Positions 8,675 to 16,703 of a DNA stretch of 64,000 nt are shown here, piece after piece. The translations under genes and the position numbers were made by a program. The DNA lies in assembly GCF_022206305.1 (NCBI RefSeq), contig NZ_JAKOIW010000011.1, positions 112,563 through 176,562 of the forward strand, read 5' to 3'. Source of the DNA: Gordonia sp. 'Campus' (GTDB taxonomy: Bacteria; Actinomycetota; Actinomycetes; Mycobacteriales; Mycobacteriaceae). Under the pieces are notes generated by a model. The model made no database searches and had not been told where the DNA came from. It saw only the letters and a list, made by a program, of their open reading frames with translations. The number at the start of each line of letters is the position of its first letter. Position 1 is the stretch's first letter.

Positions 8675-8692
8675 ACTAAGCGCTTGCTTAGT
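8675..8692. promoter_or_regulatory. TetR-type operator palindrome
   Basis: ACTAAGC-GCTT-GCTTAGT is a perfect 7-base inverted repeat with a 4-base centre. It lies between the divergent acyl-CoA dehydrogenase operon (start 8566) and the TetR gene, the expected place for an autoregulated operator. Confidence 0.7.
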
Positions 8693-8796
8693 GGTAGGTT
8701 GCATGATGCCGCGCCGGCCGGATGCTGTCAATCGCCGCCGTCGGCTCGGGCCTGGTGCCCGATCTCGACTCCGCTTCCGACTTCGACCGACAGGGG

Positions 8797-9423
8797 ATGA
8801 ACGTGGTCCCGTCCGCCGACCCGGCACCCGAGGTGCGGCCCGTGGCCGCCCGGTCCCGGCTGCTGCGTGCCGCCGTCGAGGCGTTCGCGGCCAAGGGCTT
8901 CAACGCGACCACCACGCGCGACATCGCCAACGGGGCGCAGATGAGTTCGGCTGCCGTCTACGTGCACTTCCGATCGAAGGAAGAGCTGCTCTTCGAGATC
9001 TCCGACGCCGGGCACCGCTCGATCCTCGCGACCATCGACGAAGCCGACGATCCCGCGGCACCGCCGAGCGAACGCCTTCGGGCCTGCGTTCACGCGTTCA
9101 CCGCCCACCACGCCCGCGACCACGTGTGGGGTCGGGTGGTCAACTACGAACTCAATGCACTCGCCGCCGACCACCTCGACACCGTGATGTCGATGCGGCG
9201 GGAGATCACCCACCGCATCCGGGCGATCATCGACGCCGGCATCGCGCATGCGGAGTTCGATGTCGCGGACTCGCTCGCGACCACCAATGCCGTGCTGTCC
9301 ATGGGGATCGACGTCGCGCGGTGGTATCGCGACGGGAGTTCACTCTCGCCCGAGGAGATGGGCGACTTCTACGCAGAGCTGGCCACCCGGATGGTCGGAT
9401 GGCGACCGCCCGTCGCGGAGTGA
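8797..9423 (+). CDS. TetR family transcriptional regulator of the acyl-CoA dehydrogenase pair
   Basis: A 208-residue repressor. The N-terminal helix-turn-helix is clear: RLLRAAVEAFAAKGFNATTTRDIANGAQMSSAAVYVHFRSKEELL (residues about 20-64, read as consecutive blocks). The remaining helices form the ligand domain. It resembles lipid/steroid regulators of the KstR2 kind, and its divergence from the dehydrogenase pair with an operator between them suggests it senses an acyl-CoA intermediate. The start is uncertain: ATG 8797 gives the usual family length, but ATG 8722 is also open and neither has a well-spaced ribosome site. The stop lies inside a 19-base tandem duplication. Confidence 0.85.
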   Translation: MNVVPSADPAPEVRPVAARSRLLRAAVEAFAAKGFNATTTRDIANGAQMSSAAVYVHFRSKEELLFEISDAGHRSILATIDEADDPAAPPSERLRACVHAFTAHHARDHVWGRVVNYELNALAADHLDTVMSMRREITHRIRAIIDAGIAHAEFDVADSLATTNAVLSMGIDVARWYRDGSSLSPEEMGDFYAELATRMVGWRPPVAE

Positions 9424-9452
9424 CTCGGCCCCTGCGGAGTGACTCAGCCCTT
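9415..9452. repeat. 19-base tandem duplication over two convergent stop codons
   Basis: GCGGAGTGACTCGGCCCCT (9415-9433) is followed at once by GCGGAGTGACTCAGCCCTT (9434-9452), 17 of 19 bases the same. The TetR stop TGA lies in copy one and the opposite-strand MFS stop (TCA) in copy two. Confidence 0.75.
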
Positions 9453-10697
9453 GCGCGCCGGTTCCGGTCGCGCCGGAGAGTCTCGAGCGGCATCACGGGC
9501 TGCTGACGTCGCCTTGCGACGCACAGTCACCGCAGATGCCGCCGCGATCATCACCATCGCGAGCACGTAGCCGACGTAGCCGATGATGGTGTCGCGCAAG
9601 CCGATGTGCGACACGACGATTCCGGCGATCACGGCCGGAACGCTGAACGCGAGGTAGCTCGCGACGAACACCGACGAGAAGACCTGGCCGCGCTGGGCGG
9701 GTGGGGTCGCGGCGGTGATGTTGTCCATCGCGGAGAGGAAGGTGGCGGCCCAGCCCGAGCCGGCCACGATCGAACCGACGATGTACAGGGGCAATGATTC
9801 CGACAGGACCCCGGCCAGTGAGACCACCACGCCGGCGGCGAGGGCGGGAAAACCGTACGCCGCCTTGACCGTCGACGAGCGATCGGTGACGAACAGGGAC
9901 GTGACCGCCGCGCAGGCGAAGAAGACGAACAGGATGACGCCCGCCGCGCCGTGATTCTCCACGCCGAAGACGCGGGAGACCACCGACGAACCGAGGGAGA
10001 GATACAGGCCGCCGAGGGACCACGTGGCGACAAGCGTGGGGACGGAAGCGAGGAACACCGTGCGGACCTCGCGGGGCACGCGCACCTGCGGCGCGAGCGT
10101 GCCCGCCAAGTGTCGTCGGGAGTCGAAACCGACCCGCTCGCGGGTCTCCGGGACGACGAGCAGGGCGATCAGCAGTGCGGCGAACAGGCCGAGAATGATC
10201 TCGTAGATCAGGACGCGGGGTGCGGGTGCGTACTCCACGAGCACACCGGCCACGGCGACGCCGCTCGCCAAGCCGATCGCCGGGGCAGCGCCGACGATCG
10301 TCGATCCGGTACGGGCCGAGGGCTGCAGATCGACCGTCGTCGCGGTCAGGGTGCCCATCGCCGCCCCGGTGGCCAGGCCTTGCAGGGCGCGCGCGGCGAG
10401 CAGGGTGCCGACATCCTGGGCGACGACGAACAGCACCATGCTCGCGATGAGCAGGACGAGCGCAACGGCGAGGACGGGCCGCCGCCCGACATGATCGGAG
10501 AGGGACCCGACGGTGAGGAGGCTCACCAGCATGGTCACCACGTACACCGCGAACACGAGCGTCAGCGTGAGCGCGGAGAATCCCCAGAGTTCCTGGTAGA
10601 CGGGGTACAGCGGCGAGGGTGCCGCGGAGGCGAACAGGACCATCATGTAGGTCGCCGCGATCAGCCAGAACGCGCGATGAGGATGCAGTGGCGCCAC
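9444..10697 (-). CDS. MFS transporter (drug-efflux-like)
   Basis: A 417-residue, 12-helix major facilitator. The loop 2-3 motif is LSDHVGRRPVLAV near residue 68, and RALQGLATGAAMG in helix 4 resembles proton-driven drug exporters. The C-terminal tail is basic and Ala/Arg/Pro-rich. The start is GTG 10697 with AAGGAG six bases upstream. It is divergent from a TetR gene with two like operators in the 78-base gap, the usual wiring of a substrate-induced exporter. The transported compound is unknown. It is convergent with the preceding TetR gene. Confidence 0.88.
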   Translation of the reverse strand: MAPLHPHRAFWLIAATYMMVLFASAAPSPLYPVYQELWGFSALTLTLVFAVYVVTMLVSLLTVGSLSDHVGRRPVLAVALVLLIASMVLFVVAQDVGTLLAARALQGLATGAAMGTLTATTVDLQPSARTGSTIVGAAPAIGLASGVAVAGVLVEYAPAPRVLIYEIILGLFAALLIALLVVPETRERVGFDSRRHLAGTLAPQVRVPREVRTVFLASVPTLVATWSLGGLYLSLGSSVVSRVFGVENHGAAGVILFVFFACAAVTSLFVTDRSSTVKAAYGFPALAAGVVVSLAGVLSESLPLYIVGSIVAGSGWAATFLSAMDNITAATPPAQRGQVFSSVFVASYLAFSVPAVIAGIVVSHIGLRDTIIGYVGYVLAMVMIAAASAVTVRRKATSAARDAARDSPARPEPARKG

Positions 10698-10711
10698 GAG
10701 GTCTCCTTAAA

Positions 10712-10725
10712 GCAAACAGAGTTGC
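10712..10725. promoter_or_regulatory. TetR operator, site 1
   Basis: GCAAACAGAGTTGC: inverted GCAA/TTGC arms around six bases, just upstream of the MFS start. It closely matches the site at 10758-10771. Confidence 0.6.
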
Positions 10726-10757
10726 ATTCAGAAAGTAGCCCGGACCGTCTCCCAAAA

Positions 10758-10771
10758 GCAATCAGCTTTGC
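10758..10771. promoter_or_regulatory. TetR operator, site 2
   Basis: GCAATCAGCTTTGC: the same GCAA-N6-TTGC plan as site 1, with CAG shared in the spacer and an AAA/TTT lean outside. It lies next to the TetR start, so binding should silence both genes. Confidence 0.6.
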
Positions 10772-10775
10772 AATA

Positions 10776-11399
10776 ATGGCTGTCATGACGACGGCCCGCA
10801 CCCCCGACAAGCTGACATCTGGTGGCCCCGCCGCGCCGGCCCGGCGCCCCGGCGGTCGTAGCGCGCGTGTGCAATCGGCGGTCTACACGGCAGTGGGACA
10901 GCTCGTCGGCGCGGGGAGTCGCGAGACGATGACGATCCCGGAGGTCGCCGAACTCGCCGGCGTCAACCCCACCAGCATCTACCGGCGCTGGGGGACGATC
11001 GACACGCTGCTCGGTGAGGTCGCGGTCGCGGCGTTGACGCAAGGGGAACCCCTCCCCGACACCGGGACGCTCGTCGACGATCTGTCCGAATGGGCCCAGA
11101 TCATCGCGGCCGACATCGGCCGGCCCAAGCGCCGCGCCTACCTGCGGGCGATGGTGGCCGCACGCGACGAGCTCGTCGACGTCTGCCCGTGCTGGGAGAT
11201 CCGTCGTGAGCAGGCCGAGCAGATGATCGCGCGGGCGCGCGGCCGCGAAGAGTCGACGCCGTCGGTGCGTCAGGTCCTCGACCACGTGATCGCGCCGCTG
11301 TACCACCACGCGGTCTTCGGACTCCCGATCGACGATGATCACGTCTCCGCCCTGATCGCCGACGTCCTGTCGATGTCGGGAGGCGACCCGAGACGATAG
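10776..11399 (+). CDS. TetR family regulator of the divergent MFS gene
   Basis: About 207 residues (204 if the ATG at 10785 is used). The helix-turn-helix is SRETMTIPEVAELAGVNPTSIYRRWGTIDTLLGE, residues about 48-81. The rest is helical and ends with ALIADVLSMSGGD. The C-terminal domain resembles the TetR_C branch found beside exporters. Two GCAA-N6-TTGC sites lie in the gap to the MFS gene. The amidase gene starts ten bases after its stop, so the two are probably one transcript. The effector is unknown. Confidence 0.86.
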   Translation: MAVMTTARTPDKLTSGGPAAPARRPGGRSARVQSAVYTAVGQLVGAGSRETMTIPEVAELAGVNPTSIYRRWGTIDTLLGEVAVAALTQGEPLPDTGTLVDDLSEWAQIIAADIGRPKRRAYLRAMVAARDELVDVCPCWEIRREQAEQMIARARGREESTPSVRQVLDHVIAPLYHHAVFGLPIDDDHVSALIADVLSMSGGDPRR

Positions 11400-11408
11400 G
11401 GTCCGGGC

Positions 11409-12821
11409 ATGAAAAACGTGCACGCGTTCACCGACGACGCGCTCGGCGACCACGATGCGGTGGGCATCGCCGACGCCATCGCCTCAGGAGAGATCTCCGC
11501 CGCCGAGGCGGTCGAAGCGGCCATCGCCCGCATCGACGCCGTCAACCCGCAGCTCAACGCGATCGCCTTCGACGACCGCGAGCGTGCGCGAAAACGCGCC
11601 GTGGACAACGACTTCCCGCTGGGTTCGTTCATCGGCGTCCCGTCGATCATCAAGAACAACACCGACTTCGCCGGCCTGCCGACCTGCCACGGTTCGGCGG
11701 CGGTGCCGCAGCGGCCCGCCGAGGCCAACGAGGCGTTCACCAATCAGTTCCTTTCCAGCGGGGTCAACGTGATCGGAGCGTCGTCGATGCCGGCGTTCGG
11801 GCTCACCTCGACGACCGAGTTCGTCGACCGGGAGCCCACCCGCAATCCGTGGGACACCGACTACTCGTCGGGTGGCTCCTCGGGCGGTTCGGCCGCTCTG
11901 GTTGCAGCCGGTGCGCTACCGATCGCCCACGCCAACGACGGTGGAGGTTCGATCAGGATTCCCGCCGCCATCTGTGGTCTGGTCGGCCTCAAGCCCACCC
12001 GCGGGCGCGTGGAACCGTCCAAGGAGACCAAGGACGCACCCATCGATCTCGTGTCGAACGGGATCGTCAGCCGGTCGGTGCGTGACACCGCCCGATTCCT
12101 CGCCGACACACAGGGATTCCGGCCGGCGCCCGGACTGCCACCCCTCGGGATGGTCGAGGGGCCGGGAACGGAGCGGTTGCGGGTCGCGCTGATCACCGAG
12201 CCGCTGACGGGAACCCTTCTCGACCGGGACACCCAGCGATGCGTCACCGAGGCGGCGGAACTGGTCGAGTCGCTGGGGCATCGCACCGAGATGGTGCCGC
12301 TGCCGGTGGATCGTGACTATGTGCAGGACTTCATCGACTACTGGTCGTTGTTGGCGTTCGCGCTCGACCGGTTCGGGAAGCGAGTCGTCGACAAGGGGTT
12401 CGACCGTTCGAAGGTCGACTCGTTCACCCGCGGGTTGTCGCGAAACGCGTTGCGCCACTTCTACCGGTTGCCGGGAGCGGTTCGCGGCCTGCGTAGGTCG
12501 ACAGACGCGTTCCGCGGACTGCACGACAAGTTCGACGTGATCCTCACCCCGACCGTCGTCCACGCCACTCCGGAGATCGGATACCTCGATCCCGCAATCG
12601 AATTCGACGAGGCGATGGATCGGCTGACCCGGTTCATCGCGTTCACCCCGGCCAACAACACCGCGGGCACCCCGGCGATCAGCCTCCCGCTGGGACGTGC
12701 GGAGTCGGGAATGCCGATCGGCGTCCACTTCGCCGCCGACCTCGGTCAGGAGCGCACCCTGCTCGAGTTGGCCTACGAACTCGAGGCCGCCAAGCCGTTC
12801 GCGCGTATCCAGGACGCCTGA
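11409..12821 (+). CDS. Amidase (amidase signature family)
   Basis: A 470-residue hydrolase of C-N bonds. The Ser-cisSer-Lys triad is visible: K82 in SIIKNNTDF, the GGSSGGSAA block at 155-163 and the nucleophile S181 in DGGGSIRIPA. Length and block order match soluble amidases near the mycobacterial AmiC/AmiD group. The substrate is unknown. It follows the TetR gene by ten bases, so it may be part of the same response. A large hairpin begins 20 bases after the stop. Confidence 0.88.
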   Translation: MKNVHAFTDDALGDHDAVGIADAIASGEISAAEAVEAAIARIDAVNPQLNAIAFDDRERARKRAVDNDFPLGSFIGVPSIIKNNTDFAGLPTCHGSAAVPQRPAEANEAFTNQFLSSGVNVIGASSMPAFGLTSTTEFVDREPTRNPWDTDYSSGGSSGGSAALVAAGALPIAHANDGGGSIRIPAAICGLVGLKPTRGRVEPSKETKDAPIDLVSNGIVSRSVRDTARFLADTQGFRPAPGLPPLGMVEGPGTERLRVALITEPLTGTLLDRDTQRCVTEAAELVESLGHRTEMVPLPVDRDYVQDFIDYWSLLAFALDRFGKRVVDKGFDRSKVDSFTRGLSRNALRHFYRLPGAVRGLRRSTDAFRGLHDKFDVILTPTVVHATPEIGYLDPAIEFDEAMDRLTRFIAFTPANNTAGTPAISLPLGRAESGMPIGVHFAADLGQERTLLELAYELEAAKPFARIQDA

Positions 12822-12840
12822 CTCCGGGGTTGATTGTGTT

Positions 12841-12904
12841 CCCGCGGTTCCGTTTCCGTTCCGCTGATCGGATCTGATTAGCGGGACGGGAGCAGGACCG
12901 CGGG
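12841..12904 (+). terminator. Two-tier hairpin after the amidase
   Basis: Outer arms CCCGCGGT (12841-12848) and ACCGCGGG (12897-12904) are perfect complements. Inner arms at 12856-12865 and 12880-12889 pair with one G-T wobble. There is no T-tract. It probably ends amidase transcription. The remaining ~95 bases to the next gene show no clear feature. Confidence 0.5.
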
Positions 12905-13003
12905 AGTTCGGACGGGTCTGGGGATGGTGTCAACGACGGCGGTTCGTCGTGGTCTACGCTTCCGGCTGGAACAGTTACGGGGTAGCGGTCTTTCGGGGGT
13001 TTG

Positions 13004-14785
13004 ATGGGCTACGACGAAGAGCATCTCGAGACAACGGTGGTCGGCACAGGAACCCGGTGGCGCGCCGCCGTCGCGGGAGTCGCGCTCGGTATGTCGATCG
13101 GCGCGGTGGGGCTTGCCGCGTATGCGTTCCTGAACCGCGAAGCGCACGGCATACTCGACCTGGATGCCGCGCCTGCCACGGTGTTCACCGGTGCGGTCTT
13201 GTCCGCAGTGATCGTGGTCGCCGTTCTCATTCTGGTCTCGGCCGAGCTGTTACGACGCGGGGTCGACCTCGTGGTCTGGATTGGTTGGCTCCTGGCCGCG
13301 GTGGTCGTCGGCGTGTTCGTCGCGTTCAGTGATGCGGCTGCCGGCGCCGCGTCCGCGGCCCTGGATGGCACGGACGCCGCCGGCGTCGTATCTCTGGCGC
13401 AGGCGGCGACGATCGGGACGGCCGTGTCGGTCGTTGTTCTGCTCGCCACCGCAGCACCGTCGTCCCCGCCGACACTTCGGTTCGCTACGTCACTCTCGAG
13501 TGGAACCCTTGCGCTGACAGTCGTACTCGCTGCCGGGACCGCAATAGTCTCGGCGGCCACTCCAATCCCGTATCCCGTTGCTGCGCCAATCGGTATCCCG
13601 CCCGTGCCGACCGTTGTCGGCAACGAGGTGGGCTACCGGGTTTCCGTCGAACAGGGCCGCGAGGTGTTGCCGGCCGGTCCTGGATTCGTCGTGCGGAATC
13701 ACGAGGCGGTCACCGGTTACGACGGCGCGACCGGAACACCGCGATGGAGCGTCGCGGGAACCGCGATACCCGGCGGTTGCATGCCGACCGCGCTCTGGTC
13801 GACGGGGATCTCGCCGGACAGCACGGTCGTGATGACCTGCTCGGCGGGTCGGGACGACCAGCAGTTGGTCGCGATCGACGCGATGACCGGAAGCATCCGT
13901 TGGATCAAGCGGGCTTCCTGGGAACCGATGTCGAGTGTCGCGATGCCGGATGCGGTTGTCGGCGTCGTTCACCGGTCGGCGGGCGAAGACCCGGCAGAGG
14001 AGTTCGGGGCGTTGGATCTTGCGACCGGCGAGGTCCTCTGGAAACGCTCGGCGTCGTGCGACCACGGACTCGAGCAGATGACATCGACCTCGACTGCGGT
14101 GGTGGTCGTGGAACAGTGCGAATCCGGTGACCTGGAGACATCGACCCGGGAAGCGACCGTGCACATCTACGATTCCAGGTCCGGCCGCCAGAAGAGCATC
14201 CCGGTACCGCCACTCGCGGAATTGCCTCCTGCCGACACCATCATCGTCTCCCTCGTCGCCGCCTTCGAAGAGCACGTCCTGCTGAAGGTGAATGCGGTGG
14301 ACACGAGCGGTCTGAGCGGCGTGCTCCTGTTGGACAGCCATGAGGCCACGCTGCAGGGGGTTCCCGTCGCACACGGTTGGATTCCCCGAGTTCAGACAGG
14401 GTCCTACCCGGGTCAGATTGCCGAAGTCGCGAGCAGCGACAATCAGCATCCGGACTTCATCGAGGTGATGGACATGACGATCGGGTCACCGGTGCGGATC
14501 CCCGGTGTGAGCACGATCGCGAGTCCCGAACGGCGGGTCACCGCGCACGAATGGGCGAAGGTCGGTGAGTTCCTTGTGGGGATGACTGCCCTCGGTGAGG
14601 AAAGCATCTACGACGACCGGGACATGATCGTCGTCGGTGCCGGTGGTCGCGTCGAACGACGACCGTCCCCGTGTGGCGCCGACGGGGGCGGCGTGTTGGC
14701 CGTCCCCGGAGCCGTCCTGGTGCGGTGTCCGCGTGACACTGCGGATGGAAAACGCATTGCTGTCGATGTGGTCGGGTTGCGTTAG
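13004..14785 (+). CDS. Membrane protein with extracytoplasmic PQQ-like beta-propeller
   Basis: 593 residues. After a short cytoplasmic start there are about five hydrophobic helices (residues 25-195). A long extracytoplasmic domain follows, with repeats of the form GYDGATGTPRWSV, AIDAMTGSIRWIK and ALDLATGEVLWKR. These are classic blades of a PQQ-like/quinoprotein beta-propeller, but with no sign of a PQQ-binding dehydrogenase site, so a binding or scaffold role is more likely than catalysis. Several Cys (CMP, CSAGRDD, CDHG, CGADGG) may form disulfides. ATG 13004 follows CGGGGG. It is convergent and homologous with the next gene; the stops are 15 bases apart. Function unknown. Confidence 0.78.
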   Translation: MGYDEEHLETTVVGTGTRWRAAVAGVALGMSIGAVGLAAYAFLNREAHGILDLDAAPATVFTGAVLSAVIVVAVLILVSAELLRRGVDLVVWIGWLLAAVVVGVFVAFSDAAAGAASAALDGTDAAGVVSLAQAATIGTAVSVVVLLATAAPSSPPTLRFATSLSSGTLALTVVLAAGTAIVSAATPIPYPVAAPIGIPPVPTVVGNEVGYRVSVEQGREVLPAGPGFVVRNHEAVTGYDGATGTPRWSVAGTAIPGGCMPTALWSTGISPDSTVVMTCSAGRDDQQLVAIDAMTGSIRWIKRASWEPMSSVAMPDAVVGVVHRSAGEDPAEEFGALDLATGEVLWKRSASCDHGLEQMTSTSTAVVVVEQCESGDLETSTREATVHIYDSRSGRQKSIPVPPLAELPPADTIIVSLVAAFEEHVLLKVNAVDTSGLSGVLLLDSHEATLQGVPVAHGWIPRVQTGSYPGQIAEVASSDNQHPDFIEVMDMTIGSPVRIPGVSTIASPERRVTAHEWAKVGEFLVGMTALGEESIYDDRDMIVVGAGGRVERRPSPCGADGGGVLAVPGAVLVRCPRDTADGKRIAVDVVGLR

Positions 14786-14800
14786 CTGCCGTGCACGATG

Positions 14801-16579
14801 TCAGCGGAAGGCGACGGCTCCTTCCGAGCAGTTGACGACGACGGCGCCCGGGAGCCGCCATACGCCCTTACCGTCGCCCTGCGCTCGGCTACATGTTCCA
14901 GGTAGTGCCGAATGCTCACCGGATGCGTTGATCCTCCATGATCGCTCGGTGAGCTGAGGATCGGAGGGGTCCGCTCCCATGCCCACCCACGACGAGTCCA
15001 GAGCGATCCAGCCGTACGGTTCGACGGTGTCCTCGGCCGGCCATTCGGTGACGAGGTCCAGTGGTATGAGTTGTCGCCGCCCGATGTCGTAGATGGCCTG
15101 CGTATAGCTCGAGCGTCCCGAATATTTCTGCACGAGAACAGAATTGCCATCCAGTAGGGATAACCGTTCACCGTCGGCAAAGCGGTGGATCGCTCTTCCC
15201 GTCGCGAGTTCGACGAGAATCCGCGCGTACGAGCCGGGTTCTCGGGACCTGACCTCGACGATCGCGACTCCTCCGCTGGCTCCGAGCAGTTTGCCCGTCG
15301 CCGCTCCGTAGTCGGCCGCTGTGAGTTCGCGAAGCTGTCGGCCCGTCTCGGGATCGACGACGGTTGCGAAACTCGCGGCGTCAGCAGGGCAGGTTGGTAG
15401 GACGACTGCGGTATCGGAGACGTACACCTCGTGCTCGCACGAGCCCGGAACCTCCCTCGCCCACATGACTTCTCCGCTGCGCGGAGCCAGAGCGAGCCAC
15501 CGCGTGCCGGACTGCGACACACCGGCGACGGGTCGGTCGAATCGCTGTGGAAGCATGATGACGTCTAGTGAGCGTCCGACCGCCTCGGGGCTTCGGATGC
15601 GTGTGAGACCCCACTTCGCCCAGAGCAATTCGCCGGTCATCGCATCCACGCCGATCATCGGGAGTCCGACGAGCTTCGGCGTCGAGACGTCGGCGTACAC
15701 CACGCTCCCGGGTCCCGTGCCGGTCGAGTCGGTGGAATAGAACGACAATTCGTCATCGGACAGGGACCAGGTCGGTTTCCCGTCGCCTCCGAATGCCTCG
15801 AGCCCGCTGCGACCTGTCGCACCTCCGTCGAATTCGCTCACGTATCCGGCGCCGGCGACCGCGGTGACTCGGCCCTGCACCTCGTAGGCGAATCGGCTGA
15901 CCGAATCCGGAAACGGCGCCACCTCGACGCCGGACGCGGTCGTGACGTCGAACGGTGATCGATCGAGAGTGGCACCGAACAGGATCCAGCCACTGATGAT
16001 CACCACGAGGACGACCGCAAGCAGGCTTCGTCGGCGGGTTCGTTCGGCGCCGGTGGGCACGGTGCAAATGCCACGAGGTGTGTGACAGCGCGCGGCGACC
16101 ACAGAAAGGCTCAAGACCGACAGGCACGCACACCACCACGCCACGCGCGCCGCTCGATCAGCCTGACCGGTGTCGATGGTCGACTGCTCGATCCGCGCGT
16201 CGGCGAAGACGACAGCGACCGGATCGACGTGCAGCATCACCAGGCCACCGATGCCCAGCGCCACGAGCGCCGGGGAGAGCGAGGAGGCGAATCGTCGGAT
16301 GGCTCCCTGGCCGCGTCGCTGGGCACCGACCACCACCAGCGCGAATGCCAACAGGACAACCGCAAGCCCGACGACGAAGCCGGTGCGCTCGAGCACGGCG
16401 CCCGTCGCGCCCAGCCCATCGACGACAGGGGTCGGTGTGCGTTCGACGATCGCATAGACCAACGAGATGACTGCGGAGACAGCCAGTCCGACAGCCGTCG
16501 CGGTCCACAGCCACTGACTCTGCTCGTACGGTTCCTCGTCCGTGACTTCATAGCGCGACTCGATGTCGGTGACCCCCAT
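14801..16579 (-). CDS. Membrane protein with PQQ-like beta-propeller (paralog of its neighbour)
   Basis: 592 residues on the opposite strand. A short acidic N-terminus (DIESRYEVTDEEPYEQS) leads to about five hydrophobic helices up to residue 210, then blades such as GVDAMTGELLWAKWG, ALAPRSGEVMWAREV and VVDPETGRQLREL. The C-terminus, PGTCSRAQGDGKGVWRLPGAVVVNC, matches the plan of the neighbour's (CGADGGGVLAVPGAVLVRC). So these are diverged paralogs placed tail to tail. A strong palindromic terminator separates its start from the symporter operon. Function unknown; no enzyme motif is seen. Confidence 0.78.
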   Translation of the reverse strand: MGVTDIESRYEVTDEEPYEQSQWLWTATAVGLAVSAVISLVYAIVERTPTPVVDGLGATGAVLERTGFVVGLAVVLLAFALVVVGAQRRGQGAIRRFASSLSPALVALGIGGLVMLHVDPVAVVFADARIEQSTIDTGQADRAARVAWWCACLSVLSLSVVAARCHTPRGICTVPTGAERTRRRSLLAVVLVVIISGWILFGATLDRSPFDVTTASGVEVAPFPDSVSRFAYEVQGRVTAVAGAGYVSEFDGGATGRSGLEAFGGDGKPTWSLSDDELSFYSTDSTGTGPGSVVYADVSTPKLVGLPMIGVDAMTGELLWAKWGLTRIRSPEAVGRSLDVIMLPQRFDRPVAGVSQSGTRWLALAPRSGEVMWAREVPGSCEHEVYVSDTAVVLPTCPADAASFATVVDPETGRQLRELTAADYGAATGKLLGASGGVAIVEVRSREPGSYARILVELATGRAIHRFADGERLSLLDGNSVLVQKYSGRSSYTQAIYDIGRRQLIPLDLVTEWPAEDTVEPYGWIALDSSWVGMGADPSDPQLTERSWRINASGEHSALPGTCSRAQGDGKGVWRLPGAVVVNCSEGAVAFR

Positions 16580-16639
16580 GCGGGACAGCCTAGAGACAAC
16601 GGCCTACGACCCGCTGCCCACGTCCACAGGCCCACCAGC

Positions 16640-16682
16640 AATGGACAGGCGCACCACCGAATCGGTGGTGCGCCTGTCCATT
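16640..16682 (-). terminator. Terminator of the first symporter operon
   Basis: Arms of 21 bases (16640-16660 and 16662-16682) are perfectly complementary around a single A. Read leftward, the hairpin lies 22 bases after the symporter stop at 16704. No long T-run follows, but the stem strength and place support termination. Confidence 0.8.
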
Positions 16683-16703
16683 CGTGGTGGGTTTGTCGAC
16701 GGC

